NCBI GenBank assembly: GCA_028281865.1
Contig: JANQJB010000144.1
Coordinates: 1 to 53,401, forward strand
DNA: 53,401 nucleotides
Source: Marinagarivorans sp.
Lineage (GTDB): Bacteria; Pseudomonadota; Gammaproteobacteria; Pseudomonadales; Cellvibrionaceae
Reading direction: 5' to 3'
Every line of letters begins with the position of its first letter. The first letter of the stretch is position 1. The notes under the pieces were generated by a model. That model had not been told where the DNA came from. It did not search any database and saw nothing but the letters and a program-made list of their open reading frames with translations. The position numbers and the translations under genes were made by a program. Of this stretch, positions 10,454 to 22,740 are shown one piece after another.

Positions 10454-12640
10454 ATGTTGGCATATACAAGAAAAATCGCTGGAGTCCTGGCAGCCATACT
10501 TTTGACTCCTTTTTCGCTTTCGGCGAGTGAGCTTACTGATATTAAGTTCGCTGAGTTGCCTGGTGACAAAGTGGAGATTCGTTTGGTGTTCGACGAGCCT
10601 CCAGCGACTCCGAAAGGCTATACCATAGAAAAGCCAGCACGTATCGTCCTTGATTTTGAAGGAGTTTCTAACTCTCTCGCTCAGAAAAAGTTTTCTATGG
10701 GAATGGGCGGTATCTCAGGCGCGACCGTTGTAGCCGCCGGTAGTCGTACACGCATGATTGTCAATATGGATAACTTGGCTCCCTATTCTACGCGCACTGA
10801 CGGCAACAACTTGATTATTGAAATAGGTGATGTTGGTGGCTCTAATGCCGTTGCTGCCAGTGAATCGAGCCAGTCAAGCCCTATTGGTATTGCGTCAAAA
10901 TCTACAAATCGATTTGATAAGGCAAAATCTGCAATTACTAATATCGACTTTCGCCGCGGAGATGCTGGTGAAGGTAAGATTATTGTGAGCTTGAGTAATC
11001 CAAGCGTAAGCATTGATGTTGAGGAAGTTGCCGGGGGTATTGAGGTTGGGTTTTTGCGCACAGACATACCCGATCAGCTTCAGCGTAAGTTGGATGTAAC
11101 TGATTTTGCCACGCCGGTACAAATGGTTAGCGCGAGTGCCGAAAAGTTACGCTCGGTTATTGCGATCGATGCGTCAGGTGAATACGACTACTTAGCCTAT
11201 CAGGCCGACAACGAATATGTTGTAAGCATCAAACCACTCACTAAAGCAGAAATAGCGGAAAAGAAAGCACAGTTTGCCTATACAGGTGAGAAATTGTCAC
11301 TAAATTTCCAAGATATCGAAGTGCGTTCGGTACTAGCATTAATTGCTGAGTTTACAGAATTTAACTTGGTTACAAGCGATACCGTTAAAGGCAATATTAC
11401 ATTGAGGTTGGATAATGTGCCTTGGGACCAAGCGTTGGAGCTGGTGCTTAAGTCTAAGGGTTTGGATAAGCGTCAAGTTGGAAATGTCTTGATGGTCGCT
11501 CCGGCGGCAGAAATTGCTGAGCGAGAGCGTCAGGAAATTGCGACTAAAAAGCAGCTGGAAGAACTTGCTCCGCTTCGAACTGAATATATTCGTATTCGTT
11601 ATGCCAATGCGCGTGAACTGTTTGAGTTGTTCCTCTCGCCTGAGGACGTTGGTGGTATATCGACAAATGCGGAGGACCGAAACTCTACTGGCTCGATCTT
11701 GTCCGATCGCGGTCACGCCATTGTTGATGATCGTACAAACTCCATTATTCTTACGGACACGGAAGAAAAAATTAATGACTTCCGTCGTATTATTGATCAG
11801 GTTGATATTCCGATTCGTCAAGTCTTGATTGAAGCTAGAATCGTCATTGCTAATAACGATTTCCGCCGTGAGTTGGGCTCTAGAATCGGCGGTGCTCATA
11901 TCGGCGAAGGTAATGACGGAGACCTCTTTACCACTACTGGTTCGTTAGATGGTTTGTCGGATTCATCGAACAACCACATTCGCGGCGCGTTTTTCGATAA
12001 CAACGGCGACGGTAGAAGCGATGCTACATTACAGGTGCCGGGTGCCAATAATTTCGTGAATTTGAGTATTTCCGAGCCCGCGGGTTCTTTAGCTTGGAAT
12101 CTAATTAATGATGATATTTTCCTTGGTCTGGAACTATCTGCGTTGGAAGAGTCTGGTTATGCGGAAATTGTGAGTCAACCGAAGGTGATTACGGGTGATA
12201 AGCAGCGCGCTTCGATTGAGAATGGTACTGAAATCGGTTTCCAAGAGGCTTCCGCCAGTGGTGCGACAACAACTTCGTTTAAAGAAGCAGTACTGAAGCT
12301 TGATGTTATTCCGCAAATAACGCCTGATGACAATATCATTATGGATCTTGAAATTACGCAAGACTCTATTGGTGGATTTACAGCTGGACAATTGGGCTCT
12401 CAAATTCCATTAATCGATATCACTCAATTAGAAACCCAAGTTTTGGTTGGTGATGGTCAGACTGTTGTTCTCGGTGGAATTTTCCAAACGACGAATCAGA
12501 TGGAGTCTACTAAAGTTCCACTTTTAGGTGATATTCCTGTTCTGGGTAAGCTCTTTTCCCGCGATACTTCTAACGAGGACAAGCGCGAGCTTATTATCTT
12601 TATTACACCAAGAATCCTTTCGAATACCCTAACAAACTAG
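10454..12640 (+). CDS. pilQ: PilQ, type IV pilus outer-membrane secretin
   Basis: PilQ forms the multimeric outer-membrane pore through which the pilus exits. The 728-residue precursor has a signal peptide (about residues 1-24, ending FSLSA). Two N-terminal AMIN-type peptidoglycan-binding regions follow (about 25-120 and 155-260), then an N0/STN domain (about 275-345, LNFQDIEVRSVLALIAEF), a NolW/N1 domain (LRTEYIRIRYANARELFELF) and the C-terminal secretin domain. The secretin signature is visible (IVSQPKVITGD; VLVGDGQTVVLGGIF; VPLLGDIPVLGKLF). It closes the pilMNOPQ operon; aroK begins 2 bp later, so the pilus operon probably reads through into shikimate genes. Confidence 0.97.
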   Translation: MLAYTRKIAGVLAAILLTPFSLSASELTDIKFAELPGDKVEIRLVFDEPPATPKGYTIEKPARIVLDFEGVSNSLAQKKFSMGMGGISGATVVAAGSRTRMIVNMDNLAPYSTRTDGNNLIIEIGDVGGSNAVAASESSQSSPIGIASKSTNRFDKAKSAITNIDFRRGDAGEGKIIVSLSNPSVSIDVEEVAGGIEVGFLRTDIPDQLQRKLDVTDFATPVQMVSASAEKLRSVIAIDASGEYDYLAYQADNEYVVSIKPLTKAEIAEKKAQFAYTGEKLSLNFQDIEVRSVLALIAEFTEFNLVTSDTVKGNITLRLDNVPWDQALELVLKSKGLDKRQVGNVLMVAPAAEIAERERQEIATKKQLEELAPLRTEYIRIRYANARELFELFLSPEDVGGISTNAEDRNSTGSILSDRGHAIVDDRTNSIILTDTEEKINDFRRIIDQVDIPIRQVLIEARIVIANNDFRRELGSRIGGAHIGEGNDGDLFTTTGSLDGLSDSSNNHIRGAFFDNNGDGRSDATLQVPGANNFVNLSISEPAGSLAWNLINDDIFLGLELSALEESGYAEIVSQPKVITGDKQRASIENGTEIGFQEASASGATTTSFKEAVLKLDVIPQITPDDNIIMDLEITQDSIGGFTAGQLGSQIPLIDITQLETQVLVGDGQTVVLGGIFQTTNQMESTKVPLLGDIPVLGKLFSRDTSNEDKRELIIFITPRILSNTLTN

Positions 12641-12642
12641 CT

Positions 12643-13155
12643 TTGAATCGTAATGTAGTGCTTGTCGGCCCCATGGGGGCTGGCAAGTCGACCATTGGTC
12701 GTCTCCTCTCCTCCCGCCTTGGCTATGAATTCCTCGATACCGATCACCTCATTGAGCAGAAAACTGGTGCGGATATTCCTTGGATATTCGAAATTGAAGG
12801 TGAAGAAGGGTTTCGCCAAAGAGAAACTGCTATTCTCAAGCAGTTATGCGAACTGGATAGCAGTGTAATTGCTACTGGTGGCGGTATTGTGGTCAAACAA
12901 GAAAATATTCCAATTGTACGTGAACTTGGAACTGTTTTTTATTTATGCGCTTCGATCGAGCAGTTAGTTGAAAGAACGAGTAAAGACCGAAAACGGCCTT
13001 TGTTACAGGTCCCAGACCCCAGAAAAAAAATTGAAGAAATTCTTTCTCATCGTGACCCTTTGTATCGTCAAGTTGCCGATCATGTTGTTTTGACCGAAGA
13101 ACTTGGAACAAAAGCTGTTGTACAGTCGATTTATCAAATATTAAAAGACTCATAG
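12643..13155 (+). CDS. aroK: Shikimate kinase I
   Basis: Shikimate kinase phosphorylates shikimate at O3 with ATP, step five of the chorismate pathway. The 170-residue product has Walker A GPMGAGKS (residues 9-16), the shikimate-binding Asp34 in LDTDHLIE, and the ATGGGIV glycine loop. The lid contains the conserved Arg pattern (KDRKRPLL), and RDPLYRQVAD near the end is typical. The start is TTG at 12643, two bases after the pilQ stop; it has no good ribosome binding site, which suggests translational coupling to pilQ. The order pilQ-aroK-aroB-damX is conserved in gammaproteobacteria. Confidence 0.95.
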   Translation: MNRNVVLVGPMGAGKSTIGRLLSSRLGYEFLDTDHLIEQKTGADIPWIFEIEGEEGFRQRETAILKQLCELDSSVIATGGGIVVKQENIPIVRELGTVFYLCASIEQLVERTSKDRKRPLLQVPDPRKKIEEILSHRDPLYRQVADHVVLTEELGTKAVVQSIYQILKDS

Positions 13156-13159
13156 TATT

Positions 13160-13183
13160 GCCGCATAAATGGCGGCTTTAATT
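13160..13183 (+). terminator. Weak candidate intrinsic terminator after aroK
   Basis: GCCGC (13160-13164) pairs with GCGGC (13172-13176) across a 7-nt loop and is followed by TTTAATT. The stem is only 5 bp and the T run is interrupted, so termination would be partial at best. It sits right after the aroK stop. The following 256-bp gap before aroB contains a TATAAT at 13262-13267 that could serve a separate aroB promoter, although no good -35 precedes it. Confidence 0.35.
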
Positions 13184-13411
13184 CTCACAGATGACTTGGT
13201 AGAAACTACTGGTACATCATTTCTTATCGAGCATCGACGCGTTAAAACGTTTTGACTCTTGTATAATGTTGCGCGAAATTCGATGATATCAGCTGTAAAA
13301 CCAAGCATTGATTGTAATAATCGGGCTTTAAATCGATTATTCAAAATGTGCGTTTTTAGTTAGCGCCCCTATTTTCGCGTATTTAAGTTAAACCCTCTCT
13401 CTAGGCAGATT

Positions 13412-14509
13412 ATGCAAAAACTTACCGTAGAGCTTGGTGAGCGAAGCTACCCAATTTTTATTGGTCGTCAACTATTTGGTTCTAGCCGTTGCCTTCAATC
13501 TCTTGAAGGTTGCAAACAAGTGTTAATTGTTAGTAACAGTGTTGTAGCTCCGCTATATGCCGGCAAGATAAAAAATTGTTTAGCTGAATTGGCAAGTCCG
13601 CCTGAGCAAATTGAGTTTGCTGTTCTGCCTGACGGGGAGAAACACAAGAATCTGGCTACGCTCAATCAAATTTTTGACCAGCTACTGGAAAATCGTTTTG
13701 ACCGAAAGGCACAAATTATTGCCCTCGGTGGAGGAGTGATCGGCGATATGGCGGGTTTTGCGGCCGCATGTTATCAGAGGGGAATAAACTTTGTCCAGGT
13801 ACCCACAACGCTTTTGTCCCAGGTCGACTCTTCGGTCGGAGGAAAAACGGGTGTTAATCATAAATTAGGCAAAAATATGATTGGCGCATTTTATCAACCG
13901 CAAGCGGTAATCATTGATACCTCGACACTTGAGACCTTGCCTGATAGAGAAATAGCAGCGGGAATTGCTGAAATTATTAAATACGGCTTAATTTACGACG
14001 CTGAGTTTTTCCAGTGGCTCGAAAATAATTTGACGAAGTTGATTGAAAAAGATGCAGAATCGTTGGCTTACGCAATTCGTCGCTCATGCGAGATTAAAGC
14101 GCGAGTTGTTGCTGAAGACGAGAAAGAGTCAGGGCTGCGTGCGATCTTAAACCTTGGCCACACCTATGGCCATGCGATCGAAAATCAGCTTGGGTACGGT
14201 GAGTGGTTGCATGGTGAAGCGGTGGCTGCAGGCATGGTTATGGCGTGTGATTTATCTGTTGAATTAGGCTGGCTTGGGAAAGACATACTTGAACGCGCAC
14301 AAACTTTAATTGCTGCCGCCAATTTGCCTACCAGGCCACCGACCTCAATGACAGCAGAGCAATTTGTGACAGCAATGTCCGTCGACAAAAAGGTTTCCGG
14401 CGGAAAGCTGCGTTTGGTTTTACTTAAGGGTTGCGGAAATGCGGTTGTGACCTCTGATTTTGACCACGCGCTTTTTAAGTCACGTTTAGCAGCATTTACT
14501 CAGTCGTAG
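13412..14509 (+). CDS. aroB: 3-dehydroquinate synthase
   Basis: AroB converts DAHP to 3-dehydroquinate, the second step of the shikimate pathway, using NAD+ and a divalent metal. The 365-residue length is standard. Visible motifs are the NAD-binding GGGVIGDMAGFAA, the substrate loop TTLLSQVDSSVGGKTGVNH, the metal-ligand Glu in AEIIKYGLI, and the His ligands in LNLGHTYGHAIE and WLHGEAVAAGM. The ATG start is preceded by a TAGG-type site. It is separated from aroK by an unusually long 256-bp gap, so it may have its own promoter. Confidence 0.98.
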   Translation: MQKLTVELGERSYPIFIGRQLFGSSRCLQSLEGCKQVLIVSNSVVAPLYAGKIKNCLAELASPPEQIEFAVLPDGEKHKNLATLNQIFDQLLENRFDRKAQIIALGGGVIGDMAGFAAACYQRGINFVQVPTTLLSQVDSSVGGKTGVNHKLGKNMIGAFYQPQAVIIDTSTLETLPDREIAAGIAEIIKYGLIYDAEFFQWLENNLTKLIEKDAESLAYAIRRSCEIKARVVAEDEKESGLRAILNLGHTYGHAIENQLGYGEWLHGEAVAAGMVMACDLSVELGWLGKDILERAQTLIAAANLPTRPPTSMTAEQFVTAMSVDKKVSGGKLRLVLLKGCGNAVVTSDFDHALFKSRLAAFTQS

Positions 14510-14636
14510 ATTTTGTTTAGGCTTGCCTAGGCATGCTCTTTTCGGAGGTGCACCGGGAGCTATTTTTGCTTGACTTCGGAACCTAAAATCAACGGCAATA
14601 TGAAATGCAGAGGTAGTGCTAGATTGGAGCAAATTC

Positions 14637-16430
14637 ATGAATTCCCCAGCATCGCGAAGCGCACAAGAGTTTAGTTCTGGCGCCGAAGATTTATCGCAAG
14701 TAGCTGAATTTATTCCGCCCTCTTGGAACGGATTGCGTCAACAGGTGCTCCATCTCGCGCAATTTGCCGGCGATATCCAAATCATACATGGGCCTAAAAA
14801 CGCAGGGAAGACAGCCTTCATTAGCCTCTTGGCTGAAAAAATACCCGCTGATGAGTATCTCGGTTGCTTGAGACTCACCGAGGGTATCGTTGCGGATATC
14901 GCGCTCTCTAGCTTATTGGCTTGCTTGGGCATGCGCACACAGCCTGGCCAACAAAAAGGCCAGAGCGTTGCGGCATTGCGTAAGTATGTTCAAGCATTAC
15001 ATAACGAAAAGGTACGCCGGATAGTTGTGATCGACGATGCGCACCTGCTTGATGATTCAGTTCTGGCAGCGATTGCGAGTGTGTTGCAGGGAGGTATCGA
15101 AGCTGGGTTTGGCTTACACCTTATCTTTTTCGCTGAAGGCGGCTTGGCTGACCGCTTTGACGCGCTCGGCTTTATCGATATTTCCGTTCACGATAGCGAG
15201 ATTCCAGTTTTTTCAATCAACGAAACTACAGAATTTTTATCGCAGTTTTATCGAGCGAGCGATGGTGAAAATTATCATTTTAGCCCTGAACAAGTTCATA
15301 CCATTTGGTCACAATCAAAAGGTTTGCCTGGAAATATTATCCAACTTGCGAATTTGCTTCGGGAAGAAAATTCCGGTCACGGTTCTTCCGCCAGTGGGCT
15401 TCGTATTCCATGGCTGCATTTTGCAGCAATTTCGCTGTTGCTTGGTTTTTTGGTATGGGGTTTTATAACGGGTAAAGAAGGTGAAATGAACTTTACCCGA
15501 ATTCTCTCGGGGTTTCAGAGCTTCCTCAGTAGTTCTGGAGAAAGAACTGCGGTTAAGCCAGAGCACATCGAGCCAGAAAATTCTATAACCGATAACGCTG
15601 CTGTGTCCGTGCCACAGGAGCAGTCTAATCAAGCGGAAGATGATGAACCTTCAAATACCACACATGAGATAATGCCGAGTGAACCTCAAGATGAAGACCT
15701 GCCGAAAATAGCGTTAGACGAACCAAAAATCGAAGCTCTCGAGCCTGCGATTGGCAGTGAAGAAGTTGCATTAAACGAGGTCGATGAGGAAAACGCTGCG
15801 ACCCAAAAAGAAGCTGTTATAAGAGAAGTTGCTAACCAAAATTTGGGTAGTACATCCCCAGCCACTGGGGAAAAGAGTGCTGATGAAAGAGATGTACTGG
15901 CTCACGAGTCGTCAGAAACTCCTCTTATCTCGGAACAGCCTGAGCCGCGTGAAATGTCAATTGCCGAGAGCACTGAGACAGAAAGCGAAAAGCCATCAGC
16001 CACGCCTAAAGTTATTTCGACACGTGATCCACTTCAAACCCGTCCGAATTCCCAGGTCACATCCACGCAATTACCGAAAACATCTACGTCAGTTGGTGGT
16101 CTAAGCTCGGTTGACGCGTTTGTTGATGCTAGTGAGTCTCGTTTATTAGCGATGAACCCTAACGCATTTGCTTTGCAGGTGCTCGCAGCTAAGCCAGATA
16201 CGCCGTTGCGTGAGTACCTTCAAACTCAGAGCAATATTAGTCGATTAATGATGTATCGAGGCCTGCGTAAAGGCAAAAAGTGGTATGTGGTAGTCGAGGG
16301 CAATTATTCGTCTAAGGACGCCGCCATCGCTGCCATTGGTAACTTACCTCCCGAACAGGTTAGAGCGGGTCCTTGGCCGAAACAAGTCAAAGCAATACAG
16401 CTTGAAATTCTCGCGTCGCGTCAACAATAG
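14637..16430 (+). CDS. damX: DamX-like protein: AAA ATPase, membrane helix, linker, SPOR domain
   Basis: A membrane protein of 597 residues from the chosen ATG at 14637, which has a GGAG 8 bases upstream; the in-frame GTG at 14616 has its AGAGG only 2 bases away. An ExeA-like AAA ATPase domain (about residues 25-245) carries Walker A GPKNAGKT (52-59) and Walker B RRIVVIDDAH. A membrane helix follows (about 259-278), then a long acidic Glu/Pro/Ser-rich linker (about 285-490) and a C-terminal SPOR domain (about 508-592, ALQVLAAK; WYVVVEGNY). SPOR proteins localise to the septum, and DamX influences division in E. coli. The ATPase half is cytoplasmic and the SPOR half periplasmic by topology. 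Position between aroB and gltB matches the Pseudomonas DamX-like gene. Confidence 0.88.
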   Translation: MNSPASRSAQEFSSGAEDLSQVAEFIPPSWNGLRQQVLHLAQFAGDIQIIHGPKNAGKTAFISLLAEKIPADEYLGCLRLTEGIVADIALSSLLACLGMRTQPGQQKGQSVAALRKYVQALHNEKVRRIVVIDDAHLLDDSVLAAIASVLQGGIEAGFGLHLIFFAEGGLADRFDALGFIDISVHDSEIPVFSINETTEFLSQFYRASDGENYHFSPEQVHTIWSQSKGLPGNIIQLANLLREENSGHGSSASGLRIPWLHFAAISLLLGFLVWGFITGKEGEMNFTRILSGFQSFLSSSGERTAVKPEHIEPENSITDNAAVSVPQEQSNQAEDDEPSNTTHEIMPSEPQDEDLPKIALDEPKIEALEPAIGSEEVALNEVDEENAATQKEAVIREVANQNLGSTSPATGEKSADERDVLAHESSETPLISEQPEPREMSIAESTETESEKPSATPKVISTRDPLQTRPNSQVTSTQLPKTSTSVGGLSSVDAFVDASESRLLAMNPNAFALQVLAAKPDTPLREYLQTQSNISRLMMYRGLRKGKKWYVVVEGNYSSKDAAIAAIGNLPPEQVRAGPWPKQVKAIQLEILASRQQ

Positions 16431-16758
16431 CGACGGGCACGAGCTTCGTGCAGGCGAGCGGGACTAATCTTGCCAATTTTGACTTGAGAAGTTAACATGC
16501 AGCCCCCGTTATCCGGGAAAAGCCCCTCAAAAATAGGGGCTTTTTTGTCTCTAGCCTTCTGGCGGCTTGAGAATTGCAGACACAAATCTGATGTATTTCA
16601 TGCAGCATAATTGTTATTTGTAGCCTGTTCTTTTGAGCTACAAAGCCCTTTGTGTCTCTGTTATTTGGTGTGCATTTGAAGTGCAGTTAGCACCAAATTG
16701 CTGCGCAGCAGTTTCTCGCAGCGTTTGAAGAATCTTCTTAGAGAGAAATATACGTAAA
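16431..16758 (+). promoter_or_regulatory. damX-gltB intergenic region with three dyad symmetries (gltB leader)
   Basis: This 328-bp gap holds the damX terminator (annotated separately) and then about 210 bp preceding gltB. Three inverted repeats lie within 95 bp: TTTGTAGC (16617-16624) with GCTACAAA (16637-16644); ATTTGGTG (16673-16680) with CACCAAAT (16691-16698); and the 12-base palindrome TGCTGCGCAGCA (16699-16710). Such clustering before a nitrogen-assimilation operon suggests operators or a structured leader. I cannot assign a regulator and saw no clean -35/-10 pair. Confidence 0.45.
16518..16546 (+). terminator. Strong intrinsic terminator after damX
   Basis: GCCCCT (16522-16527) and AGGGGC (16535-16540) form a stem that extends by A-T pairs on the outside (AAAGCCCCT/AGGGGCTTT). 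The loop is CAAAAAT, and six T residues follow (16541-16546). This ends the aroK-aroB-damX transcription unit before gltB. Confidence 0.9.
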
Positions 16759-19700
16759 GTGAACAAAGCTATGAATACGGGCTTATATCGGCTAGATGAG
16801 TTCAAAGATAACTGTGGCTTTGGCTTGATTGCTCATTTGAAAGGGCAGACAAGCCATAAGTTATTGCAAACTGCTATCGAGGCGCTCACCTGTATGACTC
16901 ATCGCGGAGGTATTGCTGCAGATGGCAAGACCGGCGACGGCTGCGGTTTGCTTATTCAAAAACCCGATAGCTTTCTACGTGAGGTTGCAAAAGAGGCCTG
17001 CGGTCTCGACCTTTCTCCTCTATACGGCGTTGGCTCGATTATGCTGAGCCTCGATGAGGTGGAGCAGCAAGCTGAAAAAAGCGTTGTCGAAGAAGAGCTT
17101 GCTAAAGTAGGGCTTGACTCAGTTGGTTGGCGCTTATTGCCCACCAGCAACGACTGCTTGGGTGATATTGCTAAGGCGAGCGTGCCGGCGTTTTATCACT
17201 TGTTTGTCAATACTGATGAGTCGGCCGAACAGCAACTCGCATCGAAATTGTATTTTGCGCGTCGTGCAATCGAAAAACGACTGTCAAACTCAGAGAGCTT
17301 TTACATCAGTAGCTTGAGCTGTCGCGTGCTGTCATACAAAGGTTTGGTGATGCCGGTTGACTTACCGCGTTTTTTTGCCGACCTTGCAGATCCGCGCTTG
17401 CAAACAGCCATATGCGTATTTCACCAGCGTTTTTCGACCAACACCCTTCCGCGCTGGCCTTTGGCGCAACCCTTTAGAATGTTGGCTCATAACGGTGAGA
17501 TCAATACTATTATGGGCAATCGCAATTGGTCGGTTGCGCGCACGCGAAAGTTTGAAAGTGAATTGCTACCCAATTTAAGTGCAATTCAGCCGCTGGTTAA
17601 CCGTGAAGGTTCTGACTCATCGAGTCTCGACAATATGCTGGAGTTGTTAGTAACAGGTGGAATGGAGTTGCACCGAGCTGTGCGTATGCTGGTGCCGCCT
17701 GCCTGGCAGAATGTAGAGACTATGGACGAGGACCTCAAAGCTTTTTACGAATTTAACTCCATGCATATTGAGCCTTGGGATGGTCCGGCGGGCCTCGTTA
17801 TTACAGATGGCCGCTATGCGGTTTGCACGCTCGATCGCAATGGCTTGCGTCCATCGCGCTGGGTAATCACAAAGGATGACGTCATCACCGTTGCGTCTGA
17901 AGTTGGCGTATACAGTTATAAAGATGAAGATGTGGTGGCTAAAGGGCGCCTCGGTCCCGGTCAGATCTTATCCGTTGATACGCTGAAAGGCCAGTTGCAC
18001 CACACCGGTGACATCGATCAACAGTTGAAGTCGCGCTACCCCTATCAAGAGTGGTTGCAAGAGTCAGCTACACGTATTGAATCCAGTTTGGCGGTCGATA
18101 GCGCGGAGACACAACTCGACGCTGACTTAGTTCGTGTTTACATGAAAATGAATCAGGTCAGTTTCGAAGAGTGTGATCAGGTTTTGCGCCCGCTGGCCGA
18201 GGGTGGACAAGAGGCAGTTGGCTCGATGGGTGACGATACGCCCATGGCTGTGCTATCGCAGAGAAACCGTCCGCTTTACGACTATTTTCGTCAACAGTTT
18301 GCTCAGGTAACCAACCCGCCGATTGATCCGTTGCGTGAAGCGATTGTGATGTCGCTTGAAACCTGCCTTGGCAGAGAGCTTTCTGTATTTGACGAAACGA
18401 AGGAGCATGCCAAGCGTATTATTTTAACCAGCCCTGTTCTTTCGCCGGCAAAGTTTCGCTCGTTAATCGCACTCAATTCTCTGGACTATCCGCTCAAGTC
18501 GTACAGCTTATTGTTTGACCCCGCGACGTCGAGTTTGCAAGTTGCCTTAGATCGCCTCGTTGAACAAGTGGTAACTGATGTGCAGGCCGGTGCCGTAATA
18601 GTCGTGCTCAGTGATGCGGATTTAACGCCCGGTAAAGTTCCAATTCACGCGCTTTTGGCTACCGGTGCCGTTCATCATCGGCTGACAAATGAAGGCATTC
18701 GTTGTGATGCTAACATCGTTGTTGAAACTGCAACCGCGCGCGACCCCCATCATATCGCTACGTTGATTGGTTATGGTGCAACGGCGATCTTCCCTTACTT
18801 GAGCTATGCGGTAATCAATCAATTGATTGACTCAGGTGATGTGCTCACAAGCGTCGATACAGCTTATAAAAATTACCGCAAAGGTATCGATAAGGGCCTA
18901 TTAAAAATTTTGTCGAAGATGGGCATATCAACCATCGCATCTTATCGCGGGGCACAGCTTTTTGAGGCGGTCGGACTAAGCGAAGAAGTTGTAGATTACT
19001 GCTTTGCCGGAACCGTCAGCCGCATTAAAGGTGCGACTTTTGCCGATATTGAGACGGAACAAAAGAAGCTTACCGAGTTTGCCTGGAAGGCTCGCAAACC
19101 TGTTGATCAAGGCGGTTTATTGAAATATGTCCACGGGCAAGAATACCACGCTTACAATCCGGATGTTGTGCAAGCGCTGCATCGAGCTGTGCGCTCTGGT
19201 GACTACTCGGCGTGGCGTGATTATGCTGCACTCGTTAATGAACGCCCCATCGCGACATTGCGCGATCTGTTTAAGCTAAGAAGCGATATTCAACCGATTT
19301 CCATCGACGAAGTTGAACCCGTTGAAAACCTTTATAAAGCCTTTGACTCAGCCGGAATGTCGCTTGGTGCTCTCTCGCCCGAAGCCCATGAAGCGCTTGC
19401 TGAAGCGATGAACCGTTTGGGGGGACGCTCAAATAGTGGAGAAGGTGGCGAAGATCCTGTGCGTTACAACACGCTGAAAGTCTCGAAGATTAAACAGGTG
19501 GCCTCTGGCCGATTTGGCGTTACTCCGGCTTATCTTTCCAATGCCGAGGTACTGCAAATCAAAGTCGCGCAAGGAGCAAAACCTGGTGAAGGTGGTCAGT
19601 TGCCAGGTGGCAAAGTTAACGCGCTGATTGCGCGCTTGCGCTATTCGGTTCCAGGCGTGACGTTAATATCACCTCCGCCGCATCACGATATCTATTCGAT

Positions 19701-21219
19701 CGAAGATTTAGCTCAGTTAATTTTTGACTTAAAACAGGTGAATCCAAGCGCGCTGGTGTCGGTGAAATTAGTTTCTCGCCCTGGTGTAGGCACAATCGCT
19801 GCGGGAGTAGCCAAAGCCTACGCAGATTTAATCACGATATCGGGGTACGATGGCGGGACAGCCGCAAGCCCTCTTACATCAATACGCTATGCGGGGTCGC
19901 CATGGGAGTTAGGCTTGTCTGAAACACATCAAACCCTGTGTGCTAACGACTTGCGCGACAAAGTGCGGGTGCAAACCGATGGCGGTTTGAAGTCGGGTCT
20001 CGATGTTATCAAAGCTGCGATCCTTGGGGCCGAGAGCTTTGGTTTTGGTACCGCACCAATGGTGGCACTCGGCTGCAAATACTTGCGTATTTGCCACCTA
20101 AATAACTGTGCTACCGGTGTTGCAACTCAACAAGATAAATTGCGCCAAGATCACTATGTGGGCACAGTCGAAATGGTGATGAATTTCTTCCGCTTTGTCG
20201 CAGAGGAGACGCGTGAGTGGATGGCAAAACTGGGTGTGCGCAGCCTGCAAGAACTGATTGGCCGGGTCGATTTATTGGAAGTTATTGACGGTGTTACCGA
20301 GAAGCAAGGCAAGCTTGATTTAAGCCCGATATTGCATTCTGACGATCTGTTAAAAAGTAAGCCGCAGCACTGTTGCGTTGGTCGCAACGTTCCATTTGAT
20401 AAAGGTGAGCTTGCCGAAAAGATAGTAGCGGCTACGTTGCCAGCGATCGAAAACCAGACTGGCGGCAGTTTCGATTTTAATATTACTAATTGCGATCGCT
20501 CCATCGGTGCACGTGTCAGCGGTGAAATTGCCAAGCGTTATGGCAATTTGGGTATGAGCGATAAGCCCATTCGGTTGAACCTCAGGGGTGTTGCTGGGCA
20601 GAGCCTTGGCGTCTGGAATGCCGGTGGCTTGGAAATTTATGTTGAAGGTGATGCAAACGATTATGTCGGCAAAGGGATGGCGGGTGGTAAAGTCGTAATC
20701 CGTCCTCCTGCTGCATCAACCTTTGCTAGTCAGGAGACAAGTATTGTTGGCAATACCTGCCTCTACGGTGCGACCGGGGGTCGCCTGTTTGCATCTGGTT
20801 GCGCGGGTGAGCGCTTCGGAGTTAGAAATTCAGGAGCATTTGCAGTTGTAGAGGGTGCAGGTGACCACTGTTGCGAGTATATGACTGGCGGAGTGATTAC
20901 TGTGCTTGGGAATACGGGGGTTAACTTCGGTGCCGGTATGACGGGTGGTTTTGCCTACGTTTATGATCAGGACAATGACTTCGTTGACAAATACAACCAC
21001 GAGCTTGTTGATATTACCCGTATCAACACCGAAAACTTAGAGGCGCATCGCAATCATTTGCGTAGCGTGATCAACGAATTTGTCACCGAAACGGGCAGCC
21101 TTTGGGGGCAAAAACTACTTGATGATTACGATTCAGTTATTGGTAAGTTTTGGTTAGTTAAGCCCAAGGCCGCTAGTCTCGAACATCTATTAGTTAACTT
21201 TAAAACGCGTGGTGAATAA
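16759..21219 (+). CDS. gltB: Glutamate synthase (NADPH) large subunit
   Basis: GltB makes glutamate from glutamine and 2-oxoglutarate; with glutamine synthetase it forms the main low-ammonium assimilation route. The 1486-residue product has an N-terminal class II amidotransferase domain whose nucleophile is predicted to be Cys19 ([10 protein letters not shown]) after propeptide removal. A central domain, the FMN-binding synthase domain (around [13 protein letters not shown] and [13 protein letters not shown]) and the C-terminal beta-helix ([13 protein letters not shown]) follow. Cysteines for a 3Fe-4S cluster are visible in [15 protein letters not shown]. The start is GTG 16759 or ATG 16771, giving a propeptide of 18 or 14 residues; neither has a strong ribosome binding site. 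gltD follows 46 bp later. Confidence 0.97.
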   Translation: MNKAMNTGLYRLDEFKDNCGFGLIAHLKGQTSHKLLQTAIEALTCMTHRGGIAADGKTGDGCGLLIQKPDSFLREVAKEACGLDLSPLYGVGSIMLSLDEVEQQAEKSVVEEELAKVGLDSVGWRLLPTSNDCLGDIAKASVPAFYHLFVNTDESAEQQLASKLYFARRAIEKRLSNSESFYISSLSCRVLSYKGLVMPVDLPRFFADLADPRLQTAICVFHQRFSTNTLPRWPLAQPFRMLAHNGEINTIMGNRNWSVARTRKFESELLPNLSAIQPLVNREGSDSSSLDNMLELLVTGGMELHRAVRMLVPPAWQNVETMDEDLKAFYEFNSMHIEPWDGPAGLVITDGRYAVCTLDRNGLRPSRWVITKDDVITVASEVGVYSYKDEDVVAKGRLGPGQILSVDTLKGQLHHTGDIDQQLKSRYPYQEWLQESATRIESSLAVDSAETQLDADLVRVYMKMNQVSFEECDQVLRPLAEGGQEAVGSMGDDTPMAVLSQRNRPLYDYFRQQFAQVTNPPIDPLREAIVMSLETCLGRELSVFDETKEHAKRIILTSPVLSPAKFRSLIALNSLDYPLKSYSLLFDPATSSLQVALDRLVEQVVTDVQAGAVIVVLSDADLTPGKVPIHALLATGAVHHRLTNEGIRCDANIVVETATARDPHHIATLIGYGATAIFPYLSYAVINQLIDSGDVLTSVDTAYKNYRKGIDKGLLKILSKMGISTIASYRGAQLFEAVGLSEEVVDYCFAGTVSRIKGATFADIETEQKKLTEFAWKARKPVDQGGLLKYVHGQEYHAYNPDVVQALHRAVRSGDYSAWRDYAALVNERPIATLRDLFKLRSDIQPISIDEVEPVENLYKAFDSAGMSLGALSPEAHEALAEAMNRLGGRSNSGEGGEDPVRYNTLKVSKIKQVASGRFGVTPAYLSNAEVLQIKVAQGAKPGEGGQLPGGKVNALIARLRYSVPGVTLISPPPHHDIYSIEDLAQLIFDLKQVNPSALVSVKLVSRPGVGTIAAGVAKAYADLITISGYDGGTAASPLTSIRYAGSPWELGLSETHQTLCANDLRDKVRVQTDGGLKSGLDVIKAAILGAESFGFGTAPMVALGCKYLRICHLNNCATGVATQQDKLRQDHYVGTVEMVMNFFRFVAEETREWMAKLGVRSLQELIGRVDLLEVIDGVTEKQGKLDLSPILHSDDLLKSKPQHCCVGRNVPFDKGELAEKIVAATLPAIENQTGGSFDFNITNCDRSIGARVSGEIAKRYGNLGMSDKPIRLNLRGVAGQSLGVWNAGGLEIYVEGDANDYVGKGMAGGKVVIRPPAASTFASQETSIVGNTCLYGATGGRLFASGCAGERFGVRNSGAFAVVEGAGDHCCEYMTGGVITVLGNTGVNFGAGMTGGFAYVYDQDNDFVDKYNHELVDITRINTENLEAHRNHLRSVINEFVTETGSLWGQKLLDDYDSVIGKFWLVKPKAASLEHLLVNFKTRGE

Positions 21220-21256
21220 CGTGTTATGGCTTTCGTGTAAATGCCGTAGATACTGA

Positions 21257-22684
<1,428 letters not shown>

Positions 22685-22740
22685 CATTAACCTGGATGTA
22701 CAACTTAAAAAAATCATAAAAATAGAGCGAGATTAACCCT

